48,077 nucleotides of DNA from Bacteroidaceae bacterium (GTDB lineage Bacteria; Bacteroidota; Bacteroidia; Bacteroidales; Bacteroidaceae). The DNA is taken from contig JAGCMB010000061.1 in assembly GCA_017646665.1 (NCBI GenBank), positions 1-48,077 on the forward strand, written 5' to 3'. How positions within the stretch are numbered: position 1 is the first letter of the stretch; the number at the start of each line of letters is the position of its first letter. Positions 17,482 through 25,888 of the stretch are shown piece by piece. A program made the translations under genes and the position numbers. The notes beneath the pieces were generated by a model. It did not search any database. It worked only from the letters and a program-made list of their open reading frames with translations, and was not told the origin of the DNA.

Positions 17482-20118
17482 TCAGAAACGGAAACCTATG
17501 TTCAAATAGAAGTTGAATGCATTGGCATAGTAGAGGTATGGGTTCTTTGAGAACTTGTATGTACGCTCACTGCCATCGGCATAGCTGTCATCGCGGTTCT
17601 GCTCATAACCTCCGGTAATCATATTCTGGTTGTTGAGAATGTTGCTGAGGCTGAGGTTGATATTGAGCTTTTTGCCACCGCGCAGACTGATGCTCTTGCC
17701 AATTGAAGCATCTACTATGAAACCGCCTTTACCCTTGTATTGTGTTGGGATATCGAGTCGCTCCTCGCCGGTGGTTGCATCAATTACCGGATTACCTACA
17801 ACACTTGCAAGACGTGCATACTTTGATGCATCGATGTATATTCTGTCGTAGTAGTTTACGTTGGCACTCAAATACCATCCCTTGATGTTGTAGTCTGCAC
17901 CAAGGCTCAACGCGGTGAGTGGTGTGCCATCGAGTTTTACACCTTTCATATATACCTTGTCGTTGATGACAACCTTTTCATTCTCACTGATGAGGAAACC
18001 GTTGGCGTTGTTTGTGTATTCTGCATCACCAACAGATGCAATTGCATTAACAGAGAGTGATGATGTGATGTTGTAGACGATGGCTGCCTCAATACCATAG
18101 TGCAGCTTGTTCACACCGGTCATTGTGAGGTATGTGAACTGTGACTGTTGGTCGTTGTAGAATGCGTTCTGCTCGACGCTGTTCTTGATGAGTGTGCCAT
18201 ATCCGCTGACCTTCGCTGTAACAGGGCCGACATTCAGTCTGTATGATATTTCGGCATTAAGAACGTCTTCGTTGCTGAGCCCTCTCACAAAATCGTTGCG
18301 CATACGTGGAGCAATGAACGAGTTGTAGGCGATTGGTGCACGATTCTCGTATCCCCAACCGAAAGAGAATGTGTTGTATGCATTGAATGGTAGAGTAATA
18401 CCGAATTTGGTGCCTGCACCAAGGAAACCGGCTGTGCCGCTGCTACCCTTAGAGAATTCCATAGCACGTCCGTTGCGCATATGTCCGTAGCGCTCCATGG
18501 TTGTTCCTTCAACGTGTGCACTCCAGAAGATGTTGAAAATATCCTTGCTGAACAGGTGCTGGTAGTACAGTGTCGCTTTATTTACATGAATGTCATAGTC
18601 GTAACCAAAGACGTCACCCTTTTTGATTTGACGGTTGGGGTTGTCGATGTCGTTCTGTACATAGTCGCTGTTGATACCGAAATCTCCTACAGAGAATTTG
18701 TCAATATCCGTGTACTTGTTGGCACCCAAGAGGTCATCCATTGTCTTGTAGTGCATACCTTTGGTTGTTCCAAGCTGCAAACCTACCGTTCCTTTATTGT
18801 AACGGTTGAAGTCAATGTTGAGTGTAGAACCCAAGTTGAATGTCAACTGGTCGTTGTGACGACGCTCTACATAGTACAGACATTCGCCTCCGGTGGCGTT
18901 GGCCTGCTGGTTTGCATAGTACATATAGTCCCAGTTCAACTGACGGTTGGCCTTGCTTGCTGTCCAATAGTTGTATCGTGCAAAGAAGTCGTTGAGTTCG
19001 TCCTCGGTTGGGGTGTACTCCAAATCCCATACATCGTATGCCGCACTAGGCAGGTTCTGATAGTAGTTGGGACGTGGGTCAGCTGCATTGCCGTTCCATC
19101 CAAGTGCCGATGTGCTGTACATTGAGTACTTGCCAAAGAACGATGTTGTCAGTTTCATCTTGTCGTTGATGTTGTAGTCCCATGTAATGACCAATGATGG
19201 TTCGTATGAGTTTACAACTCGAGCATTGCGCTTCTTGCCCTGCTGGTATCCCCAGTTAGGGTTGTAATAGTGGCTGCCTGCAAGCCAATAGGCCTCCTCG
19301 GTTGCCGCTCCTTGCTGTGCACGTTCAGTTGGAGAGCCCCAAGTGGCAATTGATATGCTATGGCTGTCGTTGATTTTCTTTTCTGCAGCGAGGAAATAAG
19401 CGAATGAGTTGTAGAATGTGCCTTCGATGACACCCTCGTTTGCCCAACGGTATGATGCTGAACCTGTGAACGCCCAACCGTTCTGCATAAGACCGGTAGA
19501 ACCGGTGTACATTATGCGGGCAAGGTAGTTGCGGTTACAGCCAACAAGAGAAGCCTTGTGTCCGGCTGCATATTGGCTTGCTCGTAGGTTGATGTTGCTT
19601 GCTCCACCTATTGAACCAAGGCCGAAACTGTTGTGCTCAAGGTATGTCGCACCCTCTTTGTTGCGTGTCGCGTCGTTCAGACCGCCAATCATACCATAGC
19701 TGAACTGTCCTCTTTCGGCATCGTTGAGCAATACGCCGTTGGCATATACATTGTTGTACAGCGATTCGTAGGCACGGATGCGGAAACGCATTGAACTGAA
19801 ACGATAACCTGTTTCCGAGAGGAAATAGTCGTCGTTTGACGATATCATTGCAGTGGTGCCAGAGAAATCTTCGTCTTCGCCGAGCTGTCCTTCGGAGAAG
19901 GTGTAGGACTCATTATTGTCATCAAGAATAATGATGTTCTCCACTTCGTTGATATTGTTTAATAAGGTGTCGGCATAGAGCGTTCGTGCTGGTTGCTCTT
20001 TTATCATGCCGTTGTTGCCTTGTCCGTTCATACTGTACAAGGCTGTCACTTCCTGTGCGTTCGCTGTTGAAACAAAGCCGAGCAACAGGAGTGTGGCAAA
20101 TTTTGTTAATTTAATCAT
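17482..20118 (-). CDS. TonB-dependent receptor
   Basis: The 878-residue outer-membrane receptor has a signal peptide (cleavage near ANA/Q), a plug region (about 85-215, with SSMRFRIRAYES, VYANGVLLND and GGLNDATR), and a long beta-barrel ending in GFRF, the C-terminal aromatic signal for barrel insertion. Barrel segments such as YYNPNWGYQQGKKRN match a receptor type common in Bacteroidetes. The carboxypeptidase-regulatory-like domain that usually precedes the plug is missing: mature sequence goes almost directly to the plug. It heads an operon with the DUF5689 and choice-of-anchor J lipoproteins. The ligand is unknown. An 85-base leader follows a -7-like CATCTTTG box. Confidence 0.92.
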   Translation of the reverse strand: MIKLTKFATLLLLGFVSTANAQEVTALYSMNGQGNNGMIKEQPARTLYADTLLNNINEVENIIILDDNNESYTFSEGQLGEDEDFSGTTAMISSNDDYFLSETGYRFSSMRFRIRAYESLYNNVYANGVLLNDAERGQFSYGMIGGLNDATRNKEGATYLEHNSFGLGSIGGASNINLRASQYAAGHKASLVGCNRNYLARIMYTGSTGLMQNGWAFTGSASYRWANEGVIEGTFYNSFAYFLAAEKKINDSHSISIATWGSPTERAQQGAATEEAYWLAGSHYYNPNWGYQQGKKRNARVVNSYEPSLVITWDYNINDKMKLTTSFFGKYSMYSTSALGWNGNAADPRPNYYQNLPSAAYDVWDLEYTPTEDELNDFFARYNYWTASKANRQLNWDYMYYANQQANATGGECLYYVERRHNDQLTFNLGSTLNIDFNRYNKGTVGLQLGTTKGMHYKTMDDLLGANKYTDIDKFSVGDFGINSDYVQNDIDNPNRQIKKGDVFGYDYDIHVNKATLYYQHLFSKDIFNIFWSAHVEGTTMERYGHMRNGRAMEFSKGSSGTAGFLGAGTKFGITLPFNAYNTFSFGWGYENRAPIAYNSFIAPRMRNDFVRGLSNEDVLNAEISYRLNVGPVTAKVSGYGTLIKNSVEQNAFYNDQQSQFTYLTMTGVNKLHYGIEAAIVYNITSSLSVNAIASVGDAEYTNNANGFLISENEKVVINDKVYMKGVKLDGTPLTALSLGADYNIKGWYLSANVNYYDRIYIDASKYARLASVVGNPVIDATTGEERLDIPTQYKGKGGFIVDASIGKSISLRGGKKLNINLSLSNILNNQNMITGGYEQNRDDSYADGSERTYKFSKNPYLYYANAFNFYLNIGFRF

Positions 20119-20206
20119 GATAATATAATAAATTGATTTACAAATACTTGTTTGTTGTTAGTCTGGTGGCTTGTGTAAACTCTTGCACAATAACCCCAAA
20201 CTCCTA

Positions 20207-20214
20207 CAAAGATG
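20207..20214 (-). promoter_or_regulatory. Weak -7-like box of the TonB-receptor operon
   Basis: CATCTTTG on the minus strand differs from TAnnTTTG at one base. No clear -33 element is seen. The leader to the ATG at 20118 would be about 85 bases; nothing recognisable is in it. Confidence 0.3.
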
Positions 20215-20270
20215 GTAAAAAAAAGTGGATATTTGTGAAATATTTTTAAAAATTTTGCTTGCCGATGGGG

Positions 20271-20310
20271 ATAAAAAAACGACCGGCGAATTCGCCGGTC
20301 GTTTTTTTAT
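20271..20310. terminator. Perfect 40-base palindromic terminator of ilvC
   Basis: The sequence is a perfect 20+20 inverted repeat with ACGACCGGCG in the left arm and runs of seven A and seven T outside. It ends leftward ilvC transcription 23 bases after the stop codon. Confidence 0.9.
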
Positions 20311-20332
20311 CTTAGTTGATGATGTTGCCGAA

Positions 20333-21379
20333 TCAGTTGTTCTCGGGACGTAGCTTGCGAACTACTGCGCCAGCCTGCCACATTTCTGTTTCGCGCATTT
20401 CACGCAACTCCTCCTCGAGCTTCTGACGGTAGTCGGGCTGTGAGTTTGTGTCAATGCTACGCTGTGCCTCGTTGCCACAAGCCACCTCGTTGTATAGCTC
20501 GTTGAACACAGGCATAGTAGCATCGCGGAACTTCTTCCACCAGTCGAGTGCACCACGTTGTGCGGTAGTAGAGCAGTTTGCATACATCCAGTCCATACCA
20601 TTCTCTGAAATCAATGGCATAAGACTCTGAGAAAGCTCCTCGACTGTTTCGTTGAACGCCTCAGAAGGTGTGTGCCCGTTCTTGCGCAATACCTCGTACT
20701 GTGCAGCGAAGATACCCTGGATAGCCCCCATCAAAGTACCGCGCTCACCGGTAAGGTCCGAGTAAACCTCACGCTTGAAGGTCGTCTCGAACAGGTAACC
20801 CGAGCCGACACCGATACCAAGTGCAATCACGCGCTCCCACGCACGGCCTGTAGCATCCTGGAAAATTGCATAGCTTGAGTTCAGTCCACGTCCCTGCAGG
20901 AACATACGGCGGAGTGAAGTTCCTGAGCCCTTTGGGGCAACAAGGATAACATCCACATCGGCCGGAGGCACAATGCCTGTACGCTCCTTGTATGTTATTC
21001 CGAAGCCGTGAGAGAAATACAATGCCTTACCAGGAGTAAGGTGTTTCTTCACTGTTGGCCAAACAGCAATCTGTCCTGCATCCGAGAGCAGATACTCGAT
21101 GATAGTGGCTTTTTTGCAAGCCTCTTCGATATCGAAAAGGTTTTCACCAGGAACCCAACCGTCCTCGACAGCCTTGTCCCAGCTCTTGGAGTTCTTACGC
21201 TGACCTACAATCACATTAAAACCATTGTCGCGCAAGTTGAGCGACTGTCCTGGGCCCTGAACACCATAACCGATAACGGCAATCGTTTCGTTCTTCAATG
21301 TTTCTAAAGCCTTAGCCAATGGATATTCTTCTCGTGTCACGACGTTCTCGACAACGCCGCCAAAATTCATCTGTGCCAT
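20333..21379 (-). CDS. ilvC: Ketol-acid reductoisomerase
   Basis: IlvC isomerises and reduces acetolactate and acetohydroxybutyrate in valine, leucine and isoleucine synthesis. The Rossmann motif is GYGVQGPGQ (residues 38-46), and the cofactor loop GQRKNSKSW follows. GSGTSLRRMF, DLTGERGTL and ETVEELSQSLMPLI mark the catalytic knotted domain. The 348-residue length is that of the Bacteroidetes class I enzyme. The usual neighbours ilvD, ilvB and ilvH are not adjacent, so it is a single-gene unit with its own promoter (21513-21543), a leader of about 130 bases with an internal terminator, and a strong terminator behind it. Confidence 0.95.
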   Translation of the reverse strand: MAQMNFGGVVENVVTREEYPLAKALETLKNETIAVIGYGVQGPGQSLNLRDNGFNVIVGQRKNSKSWDKAVEDGWVPGENLFDIEEACKKATIIEYLLSDAGQIAVWPTVKKHLTPGKALYFSHGFGITYKERTGIVPPADVDVILVAPKGSGTSLRRMFLQGRGLNSSYAIFQDATGRAWERVIALGIGVGSGYLFETTFKREVYSDLTGERGTLMGAIQGIFAAQYEVLRKNGHTPSEAFNETVEELSQSLMPLISENGMDWMYANCSTTAQRGALDWWKKFRDATMPVFNELYNEVACGNEAQRSIDTNSQPDYRQKLEEELREMRETEMWQAGAVVRKLRPENN

Positions 21380-21424
21380 AGTTGTATATATTTTTAGTTT
21401 ATGAATTCTTAGGTTAAAGTCAAT

Positions 21425-21452
21425 GGCAGCATCAGTGGTGAATGTTACTGCC
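21425..21452 (-). other. Second hairpin in the ilvC leader
   Basis: GGCAG (21452-21448, minus strand) pairs with CTGCC (21429-21425), with further pairing of CATTCA with TGATG inside. No T-run follows, so it is not a terminator. It may be part of an alternative leader fold. Confidence 0.35.
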
Positions 21453-21477
21453 TGATAATCAAAAAAACCTCTCTCAT
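21445..21477 (-). CDS. Possible 10-residue ilvC leader peptide
   Basis: An ATG at 21477 opens a 10-codon frame, MREVFLIIRQ, ending TAA at 21445, between the ilvC promoter and gene. It is rich in Val, Leu and Ile, the amino acids made by the pathway. However, V, F and L come from the T-run of the terminator, the ATG is in the terminator loop, and the only GGAG site is 16 bases away. Classic attenuation puts the control codons before the terminator, which is not so here. The peptide is therefore only a candidate. Confidence 0.25.
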   Translation of the reverse strand: MREVFLIIRQ

Positions 21478-21488
21478 TGCGAGAAAGG
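21461..21488 (-). terminator. Attenuator-like intrinsic terminator in the ilvC leader
   Basis: On the minus strand an 8-bp stem (CCTTTCTC paired with GAGAGAGG, one G-U) with loop GCAAT is followed at once by seven T. It lies about 20 bases after the predicted start of transcription and 80 before ilvC, with no leftward gene upstream that it could serve. This placement suggests transcription attenuation of ilvC. Confidence 0.6.
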
Positions 21489-21512
21489 CGGGGCTCCTTT
21501 TTGTTTGCCTCG

Positions 21513-21543
21513 CGAAAGTAGTTGTAAATTTAATAAAAACAAA
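21513..21543 (-). promoter_or_regulatory. Promoter of ilvC
   Basis: TTTG (21543-21540) then exactly 19 bases, then TACTTTCG (21520-21513): a near-perfect Bacteroidetes promoter. Transcription would start near 21509. Confidence 0.75.
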
Positions 21544-21623
21544 GGTTTTTTTCCAATAAATTTTATTAATTTTACCCGCAGTAAGATATTTGCTGTCTGT
21601 TGAATCAAATAATATTATATATA

Positions 21624-22667
21624 ATGAGAAAGAACAGTTGTATGTTGATGCTGTTGATGCTTTTTGCTGTGTTGTTTTCGGCATCGGCGCAGGAGAAGAA
21701 AAAGTATGAGGTATACAGTGTGGGTTTCTATAACCTTGAGAACCTTTTCGATACAATCCATGACAAAGGTAAGAACGATTACGAGTTCTTGCCCGATGGA
21801 ACGAATAAATGGGGTACATTGAAATATACCAACAAGTTGAAGAATATGGCTACCGTACTGAACGAGATGGGTACTGATGTTCTTCCTGTAGGAATGGCTG
21901 CTGTAGGTGTTTCTGAAATTGAGAATTCACGTGTGCTCGATGATTTGGTCAAACACGAAGTGCTGGCACCACGTGGATGGGATTTTATTCATATAGAAGG
22001 TCCTGACAGACGCGGTGTTGATTGTGCATTGCTCTATAACCCCAAGCTCTTCAAGCCTGTAAATGCAAAACTTGCCCCCTATACAACCGTGGACAATGAT
22101 ACTACATACAAGACCCGTGGCTTCCTTATCGTGAGTGGTGATATGGGTGGCGAGCTCGTACACATAATCGTTAATCACTGGCCATCCCGTTATGCAAAAT
22201 CTCCGGCCCGTGAGCGTGCCGGTGTCCTGGTGCGTCAGTTGAAGGATTCCATTATGGCTGAAATACCCGATACGAAAGTCCTTATTATGGGCGATATGAA
22301 CGATGACCCCGATGACAAGAGTATGAAGACCTGTCTTGGTGCTGTGCGCGAGAAGGAGGATCTAAAAGCTCCGTCAGACCTTTATAATCCTTGGTGGAAT
22401 ATATTGCGTAAAAAAGGTATGGGTACCTTGAAGTATAAAGGTAAATGGAATCTATTTGACCAGGTTGTATTGAGCGGAAATCTTATTGGTGCAGACCGTA
22501 CAACACTCAAGCTTTACAAAACGGAGATATTCTCTCGCAGTTATATGTTCCAACAGGATGGACGATATAAAGGAAATACCAAGCGTACCCACGCCGGTGG
22601 TGTATGGCTTAATGGATACAGCGACCACTTGCCTGTGATTGTATATCTTGTCAAGGAGGCGAAATGA
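21624..22667 (+). CDS. Secreted endonuclease/exonuclease/phosphatase-family protein
   Basis: The 347-residue protein has a signal peptide (cleavage after SASA) and an EEP (DNase I-like) metal-dependent fold. YNLENLFD near residue 40, the SEIEN metal site, DRRGVDCALLY, VNHWPSR, MGDMNDDPDD and the final SDHLPV are the catalytic motifs in the usual order. It hydrolyses a phosphodiester or phosphomonoester in periplasm or at the surface; substrates may be nucleic acid or other phosphoesters. ATG at 21624 is preferred over an upstream TTG at 21600. Related enzymes are often found with TonB/DUF5689/anchor-J clusters in Bacteroidetes, and such a cluster lies just beyond ilvC on the other strand. Confidence 0.85.
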   Translation: MRKNSCMLMLLMLFAVLFSASAQEKKKYEVYSVGFYNLENLFDTIHDKGKNDYEFLPDGTNKWGTLKYTNKLKNMATVLNEMGTDVLPVGMAAVGVSEIENSRVLDDLVKHEVLAPRGWDFIHIEGPDRRGVDCALLYNPKLFKPVNAKLAPYTTVDNDTTYKTRGFLIVSGDMGGELVHIIVNHWPSRYAKSPARERAGVLVRQLKDSIMAEIPDTKVLIMGDMNDDPDDKSMKTCLGAVREKEDLKAPSDLYNPWWNILRKKGMGTLKYKGKWNLFDQVVLSGNLIGADRTTLKLYKTEIFSRSYMFQQDGRYKGNTKRTHAGGVWLNGYSDHLPVIVYLVKEAK

Positions 22668-22681
22668 TTTCTTATATCACA

Positions 22682-22726
22682 ATATAACTCAAAAGGGAAC
22701 ACATTGTGTTCCCTTTTGAGTTATAT
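22682..22726. terminator. Palindromic bidirectional terminator between EEP and sod genes
   Basis: A 45-base inverted repeat centred on one base (stem of 19 or more bp, GGGAAC/GTTCCC core, flanked by CAAAA and TTTTG). It serves both converging genes, and the sod stop codon (22721-22723) lies within it. Confidence 0.85.
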
Positions 22727-23338
22727 GTCGAGCCTGCTCTCTACGACTTCCCAGTCTACAATCTCCCATAATCTCCTGACGTGTTCGGCACGGCGGTTCT
22801 GATAGTCGAGGTAGTAGGCGTGTTCCCATACGTCAATTCCGTAGAGTGGGGTCATACGACGGTGCATGGGGGTGTCGCCGTTGTAGCAGCTGATGATTGA
22901 CAGCTTGCCGTTCTCTTCCTGTGTCAGCCACACCCATCCGCTACCGAAGAGCGATGCGGCGGCCTCTTCCATTTTCTTCTTTAGGTTGTCGAAGTTCCCG
23001 AAGTCAAAATGAATGAACTCCTTGAGATTGCCTGTCGGGCGGTTGTTGCCAGGCGGCATAGGGGTGAACTGCTCAAAGTAGAGTGAGTGGTTGAGCACCT
23101 GTCCGGCGTTGTTGAAAAGTGGCCCGGGAGGTGCCTGCTCCACAATTTCCCGCAGTGTGCAATCCTCATATTCGGTGTTGGTGACTAGCCTGTTGAGGTT
23201 GTCGATATAGGCTTGTAGGTGCTTGCCATAGTGGCACTCGATTGTACTTTGGCTTATTACAGGCGCCAATGCACCTGTCGGATAGCTGAGCGCCGGCATT
23301 TCAAAGCCGATGCGTGTTGTTCCAGTGTATGTACTCAT
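22721..23338 (-). CDS. sodB: Iron/manganese superoxide dismutase
   Basis: Cytosolic superoxide dismutase of 205 residues. Metal ligands are His36 (CHYGKH), His84 (VLNHSLYF) and Asp/His in DVWEHAYYLDYQN; the second-shell Tyr44 is present. The residue before the first ligand is Cys rather than the usual Tyr. GSGWVWL is typical. Bacteroidales members often accept either Fe or Mn, so the metal is left open. Some family members start nearer the MPALSYP motif, so the ATG at 23299 (Met14) is an alternative; 23338 follows an A-rich stretch. The gene is divergent from pcrA, sharing a 120-base promoter region. Confidence 0.95.
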   Translation of the reverse strand: MSTYTGTTRIGFEMPALSYPTGALAPVISQSTIECHYGKHLQAYIDNLNRLVTNTEYEDCTLREIVEQAPPGPLFNNAGQVLNHSLYFEQFTPMPPGNNRPTGNLKEFIHFDFGNFDNLKKKMEEAAASLFGSGWVWLTQEENGKLSIISCYNGDTPMHRRMTPLYGIDVWEHAYYLDYQNRRAEHVRRLWEIVDWEVVESRLDI

Positions 23339-23386
23339 ATTTTTATAGTTTGGATATAAAATGTAAACAAGGTTTTGTGTGTGATG

Positions 23387-23418
23387 TTCGCATTTGTGCC
23401 GTTTTTTGCATATCTTCG
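23387..23418 (+). promoter_or_regulatory. Promoter of pcrA-nspC
   Basis: TTCG (23387-23390), 20 bases, then TATCTTCG (23411-23418): one mismatch in each element of the Bacteroidetes consensus. It lies downstream of an upstream GTG (23375), which supports the pcrA start at 23459. Confidence 0.55.
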
Positions 23419-23458
23419 CAAATTATTGGTGCTGTTTGTGGCAAACGGATATTTTACA

Positions 23459-25888
23459 ATGATAAATTACGAGGATGAACTGAACGGGGCGCAGCTCGAT
23501 GCTGTGCGTTATCTTGACGGTCCTTCACTGGTTATTGCCGGTGCTGGGTCGGGAAAGACACGTGTATTGACATATAAGATAGCCTATCTGCTTGAAAATG
23601 GCTTTGAGCCGTGGTCAATCCTTGCGCTTACCTTTACAAACAAGGCTGCCAATGAGATGAAAGAACGTATAGCTGCGCGTGTGGGTGAGAGGGCAGCCTC
23701 AATGCTGTGGATGGGTACTTTCCACTCTGTCTTTTCCAAGATTCTGCGTCGCGAGGCACATCACATCGGGTACGATTCCCAGTTTACCATCTATGACCAG
23801 AGCGACTCGCGCTCTCTTGTGAAGAGCATAATAAAAGATATGCAGCTCGATGATAAGGTGTACAAGCCAAATGCTGTAGCCGAGCGCATATCCTCGGCAA
23901 AGAGTAACTTGATTTCACCGTCTGATTACGAGAACGACCAGGGCTTGCGCAACGACGACAAGCGTGCGCGTATTCCGGCAGTTTATGATATATATAAAAG
24001 GTATGCCGAACGTTGCCGTCTTGCAAATGCAATGGATTTTGATGATTTGTTGGTAAATACATATCGTCTATTTATGGATTTTCCTGATATTCGTCGTCAA
24101 TATGTCGAACGTTTCCGTTATGTGCTTGTCGATGAGTTCCAGGATACAAACTATGTGCAGGCCTGCATTGTGTGGCAGTTGACACAGGAGCGTAAGGCTG
24201 TGTGCGTGGTGGGTGACGATGCACAGAGTATCTATTCGTTCCGTGGTGCCAATATTGGTAATATCCTTGGCTTTACCGAGCGTTATGGAGGTGCAGAGAT
24301 ATTCAAGCTTGAGCAGAATTATCGTTCTACAAGAATGATTGTCAATGCAGCCAATAGCTTGATTGCAAAGAACAGCCAACAGATAAAGAAAAATGTATAT
24401 TCCGAGAGGGGCGAGGGCTCTCCGCTTGAACTGTATCCTGCATATTCAGACCTGGAGGAGGCCGAAATTGTTGCCAACAAAATTGTTGAACTGCGTCGTC
24501 GCGAAGGGTTGAGCTTCAGCGATTTTGCTATACTATACCGCACAAATGCCCAGTCGCGTGTGTTCGAGGAGGCTTTCCGTAAGCGTTCTTTCCCATATCG
24601 TATATTCGGTGGCCTTTCGTTCTATCAACGAAAAGAGGTTAAGGATGTCATCGCATACTTCCGCCTTATATGTAACAAGAACGACGAAGAGGCTTTCAAA
24701 CGAATAATAAATTATCCGGCGCGAGGCATTGGTGACAAGACGGTGCAGAAGGTTAAGGATATTGCCGTTGAGCGTTCTTTGAGCTTGTGGCAGGTGCTCT
24801 CCGACCCATTCCTTTGTGGGCTCGAAGTGAATAAGGGAACGCTTGGCAAATTGATGCAGTTCACCGGTATGATAGAGAATTTTTCTCGTTTAGCCGGAGA
24901 ACAGAATGCCATTGAGGTAGCGCGTGCTGTAGTGAAAGAGAGTGGCATACGCGACGAACTGTACCGCGATATGAGTGTTGAGGGCAAGGGACGACAAGAG
25001 AATCTTGAGGCTTTGATGGCCGCTATACAGGATTTTGTCGATATGCACCTCGAAGAGGGTAACGAACAGAACAGCCTTTCCGATTTCCTCTCCGAAGTGT
25101 CGTTGATGTCCGACCTTGATAACGATGACGATGGCGATGGCGAACGTATAACATTGATGACCGTACACTCGGCAAAGGGATTGGAATTCCCGACAGTGTT
25201 TATTGTAGGTCTTGAAGATGACCTGTTTCCCAATTCAAGCGCCCGCGAGTCGATGCGCGAGATGGAGGAGGAACGCCGCTTGCTCTATGTTGCCATAACG
25301 CGTGCGAAAGAGCATTGTATTCTCTCATTTGCCAAGAGCCGTTATAAGTATGGACAATTCGGGTTCTGCGAACCAAGTTGCTTTATAAAGGAGATTGATC
25401 CTAGATTTATGGTTATGCCTAATGGTGGTGGTATTCAGCAACGACAGCAGCAATCATCGTTCCGTACAGGTGGAATGTTCAGTGCTACAAATAGCTTGAA
25501 CAGACGTTCTGCTTACGGTTACGGGCATGAGGAGAATGGGCGTCCGCAATTTAGCCGTTCAAACTCTGTATCCTCGGTTTCCGGTCGTGCAACCTTGCAA
25601 CAAAGGAGCAATGAGCAAGGTGCCGGAGCGGCAAGTGCTTCGTCAAATACATCGCGTCCATCGAACCTTTATCGGGTGTCCGATATACAGCGGTACAGTC
25701 AACCGATGGCAGGTGCTACGCAATCGGCCCTTTCGTTGGGTGCGATAGTGCAGCACGACCGTTTTGGCGTTGGTGAGGTGATGTCTACCGAGGGTGTCGG
25801 TGAGAATGCCAAAGCAACAATAAAATTCCAGAATGCAGGAGTAAAGACCCTGTTGCTTAAATTTGCAAAATTGAAAATTATAGGATAA
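23459..25888 (+). CDS. pcrA: UvrD/PcrA/Rep-type DNA helicase
   Basis: Superfamily 1 3'-5' helicase, 809 residues. Visible motifs in order: LNGAQLDAV (Q motif), AGAGSGKT (Walker A), TFTNKAANEM (Ia), DEFQDTN (II), GDDAQSIYSFRGA (III), LEQNYRS (IV), TVHSAKGLEF (V) and LLYVAITRAK (VI). A disordered Gln/Ser-rich linker leads to a C-terminal Tudor-like domain (VQHDRFGVGEV), which in PcrA/UvrD binds RNA polymerase. It works in nucleotide excision and transcription-coupled repair and in replication-fork rescue. The upstream GTG at 23375 precedes the promoter, so I chose ATG 23459, which begins directly with the helicase domain. nspC starts on the last base of the stop codon (TAATG). Confidence 0.94.
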   Translation: MINYEDELNGAQLDAVRYLDGPSLVIAGAGSGKTRVLTYKIAYLLENGFEPWSILALTFTNKAANEMKERIAARVGERAASMLWMGTFHSVFSKILRREAHHIGYDSQFTIYDQSDSRSLVKSIIKDMQLDDKVYKPNAVAERISSAKSNLISPSDYENDQGLRNDDKRARIPAVYDIYKRYAERCRLANAMDFDDLLVNTYRLFMDFPDIRRQYVERFRYVLVDEFQDTNYVQACIVWQLTQERKAVCVVGDDAQSIYSFRGANIGNILGFTERYGGAEIFKLEQNYRSTRMIVNAANSLIAKNSQQIKKNVYSERGEGSPLELYPAYSDLEEAEIVANKIVELRRREGLSFSDFAILYRTNAQSRVFEEAFRKRSFPYRIFGGLSFYQRKEVKDVIAYFRLICNKNDEEAFKRIINYPARGIGDKTVQKVKDIAVERSLSLWQVLSDPFLCGLEVNKGTLGKLMQFTGMIENFSRLAGEQNAIEVARAVVKESGIRDELYRDMSVEGKGRQENLEALMAAIQDFVDMHLEEGNEQNSLSDFLSEVSLMSDLDNDDDGDGERITLMTVHSAKGLEFPTVFIVGLEDDLFPNSSARESMREMEEERRLLYVAITRAKEHCILSFAKSRYKYGQFGFCEPSCFIKEIDPRFMVMPNGGGIQQRQQQSSFRTGGMFSATNSLNRRSAYGYGHEENGRPQFSRSNSVSSVSGRATLQQRSNEQGAGAASASSNTSRPSNLYRVSDIQRYSQPMAGATQSALSLGAIVQHDRFGVGEVMSTEGVGENAKATIKFQNAGVKTLLLKFAKLKIIG

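Noticed and set aside
18481-19125. 214-codon open frame antisense to the TonB receptor
   Set aside because: It lies within a well-supported receptor and its sequence is repetitive Val/Tyr-rich, without family features.
21445-21819. 124-codon leftward frame covering the ilvC leader and the EEP gene start
   Set aside because: Most of it is antisense to the signal-peptide and start region of the EEP gene and upstream of the ilvC promoter. Only its last 10 codons fall in the ilvC leader and are reported separately.
23375-23458. N-terminal extension of the helicase from an upstream GTG
   Set aside because: It starts upstream of the predicted promoter and adds a hydrophobic stretch absent from PcrA/UvrD proteins.
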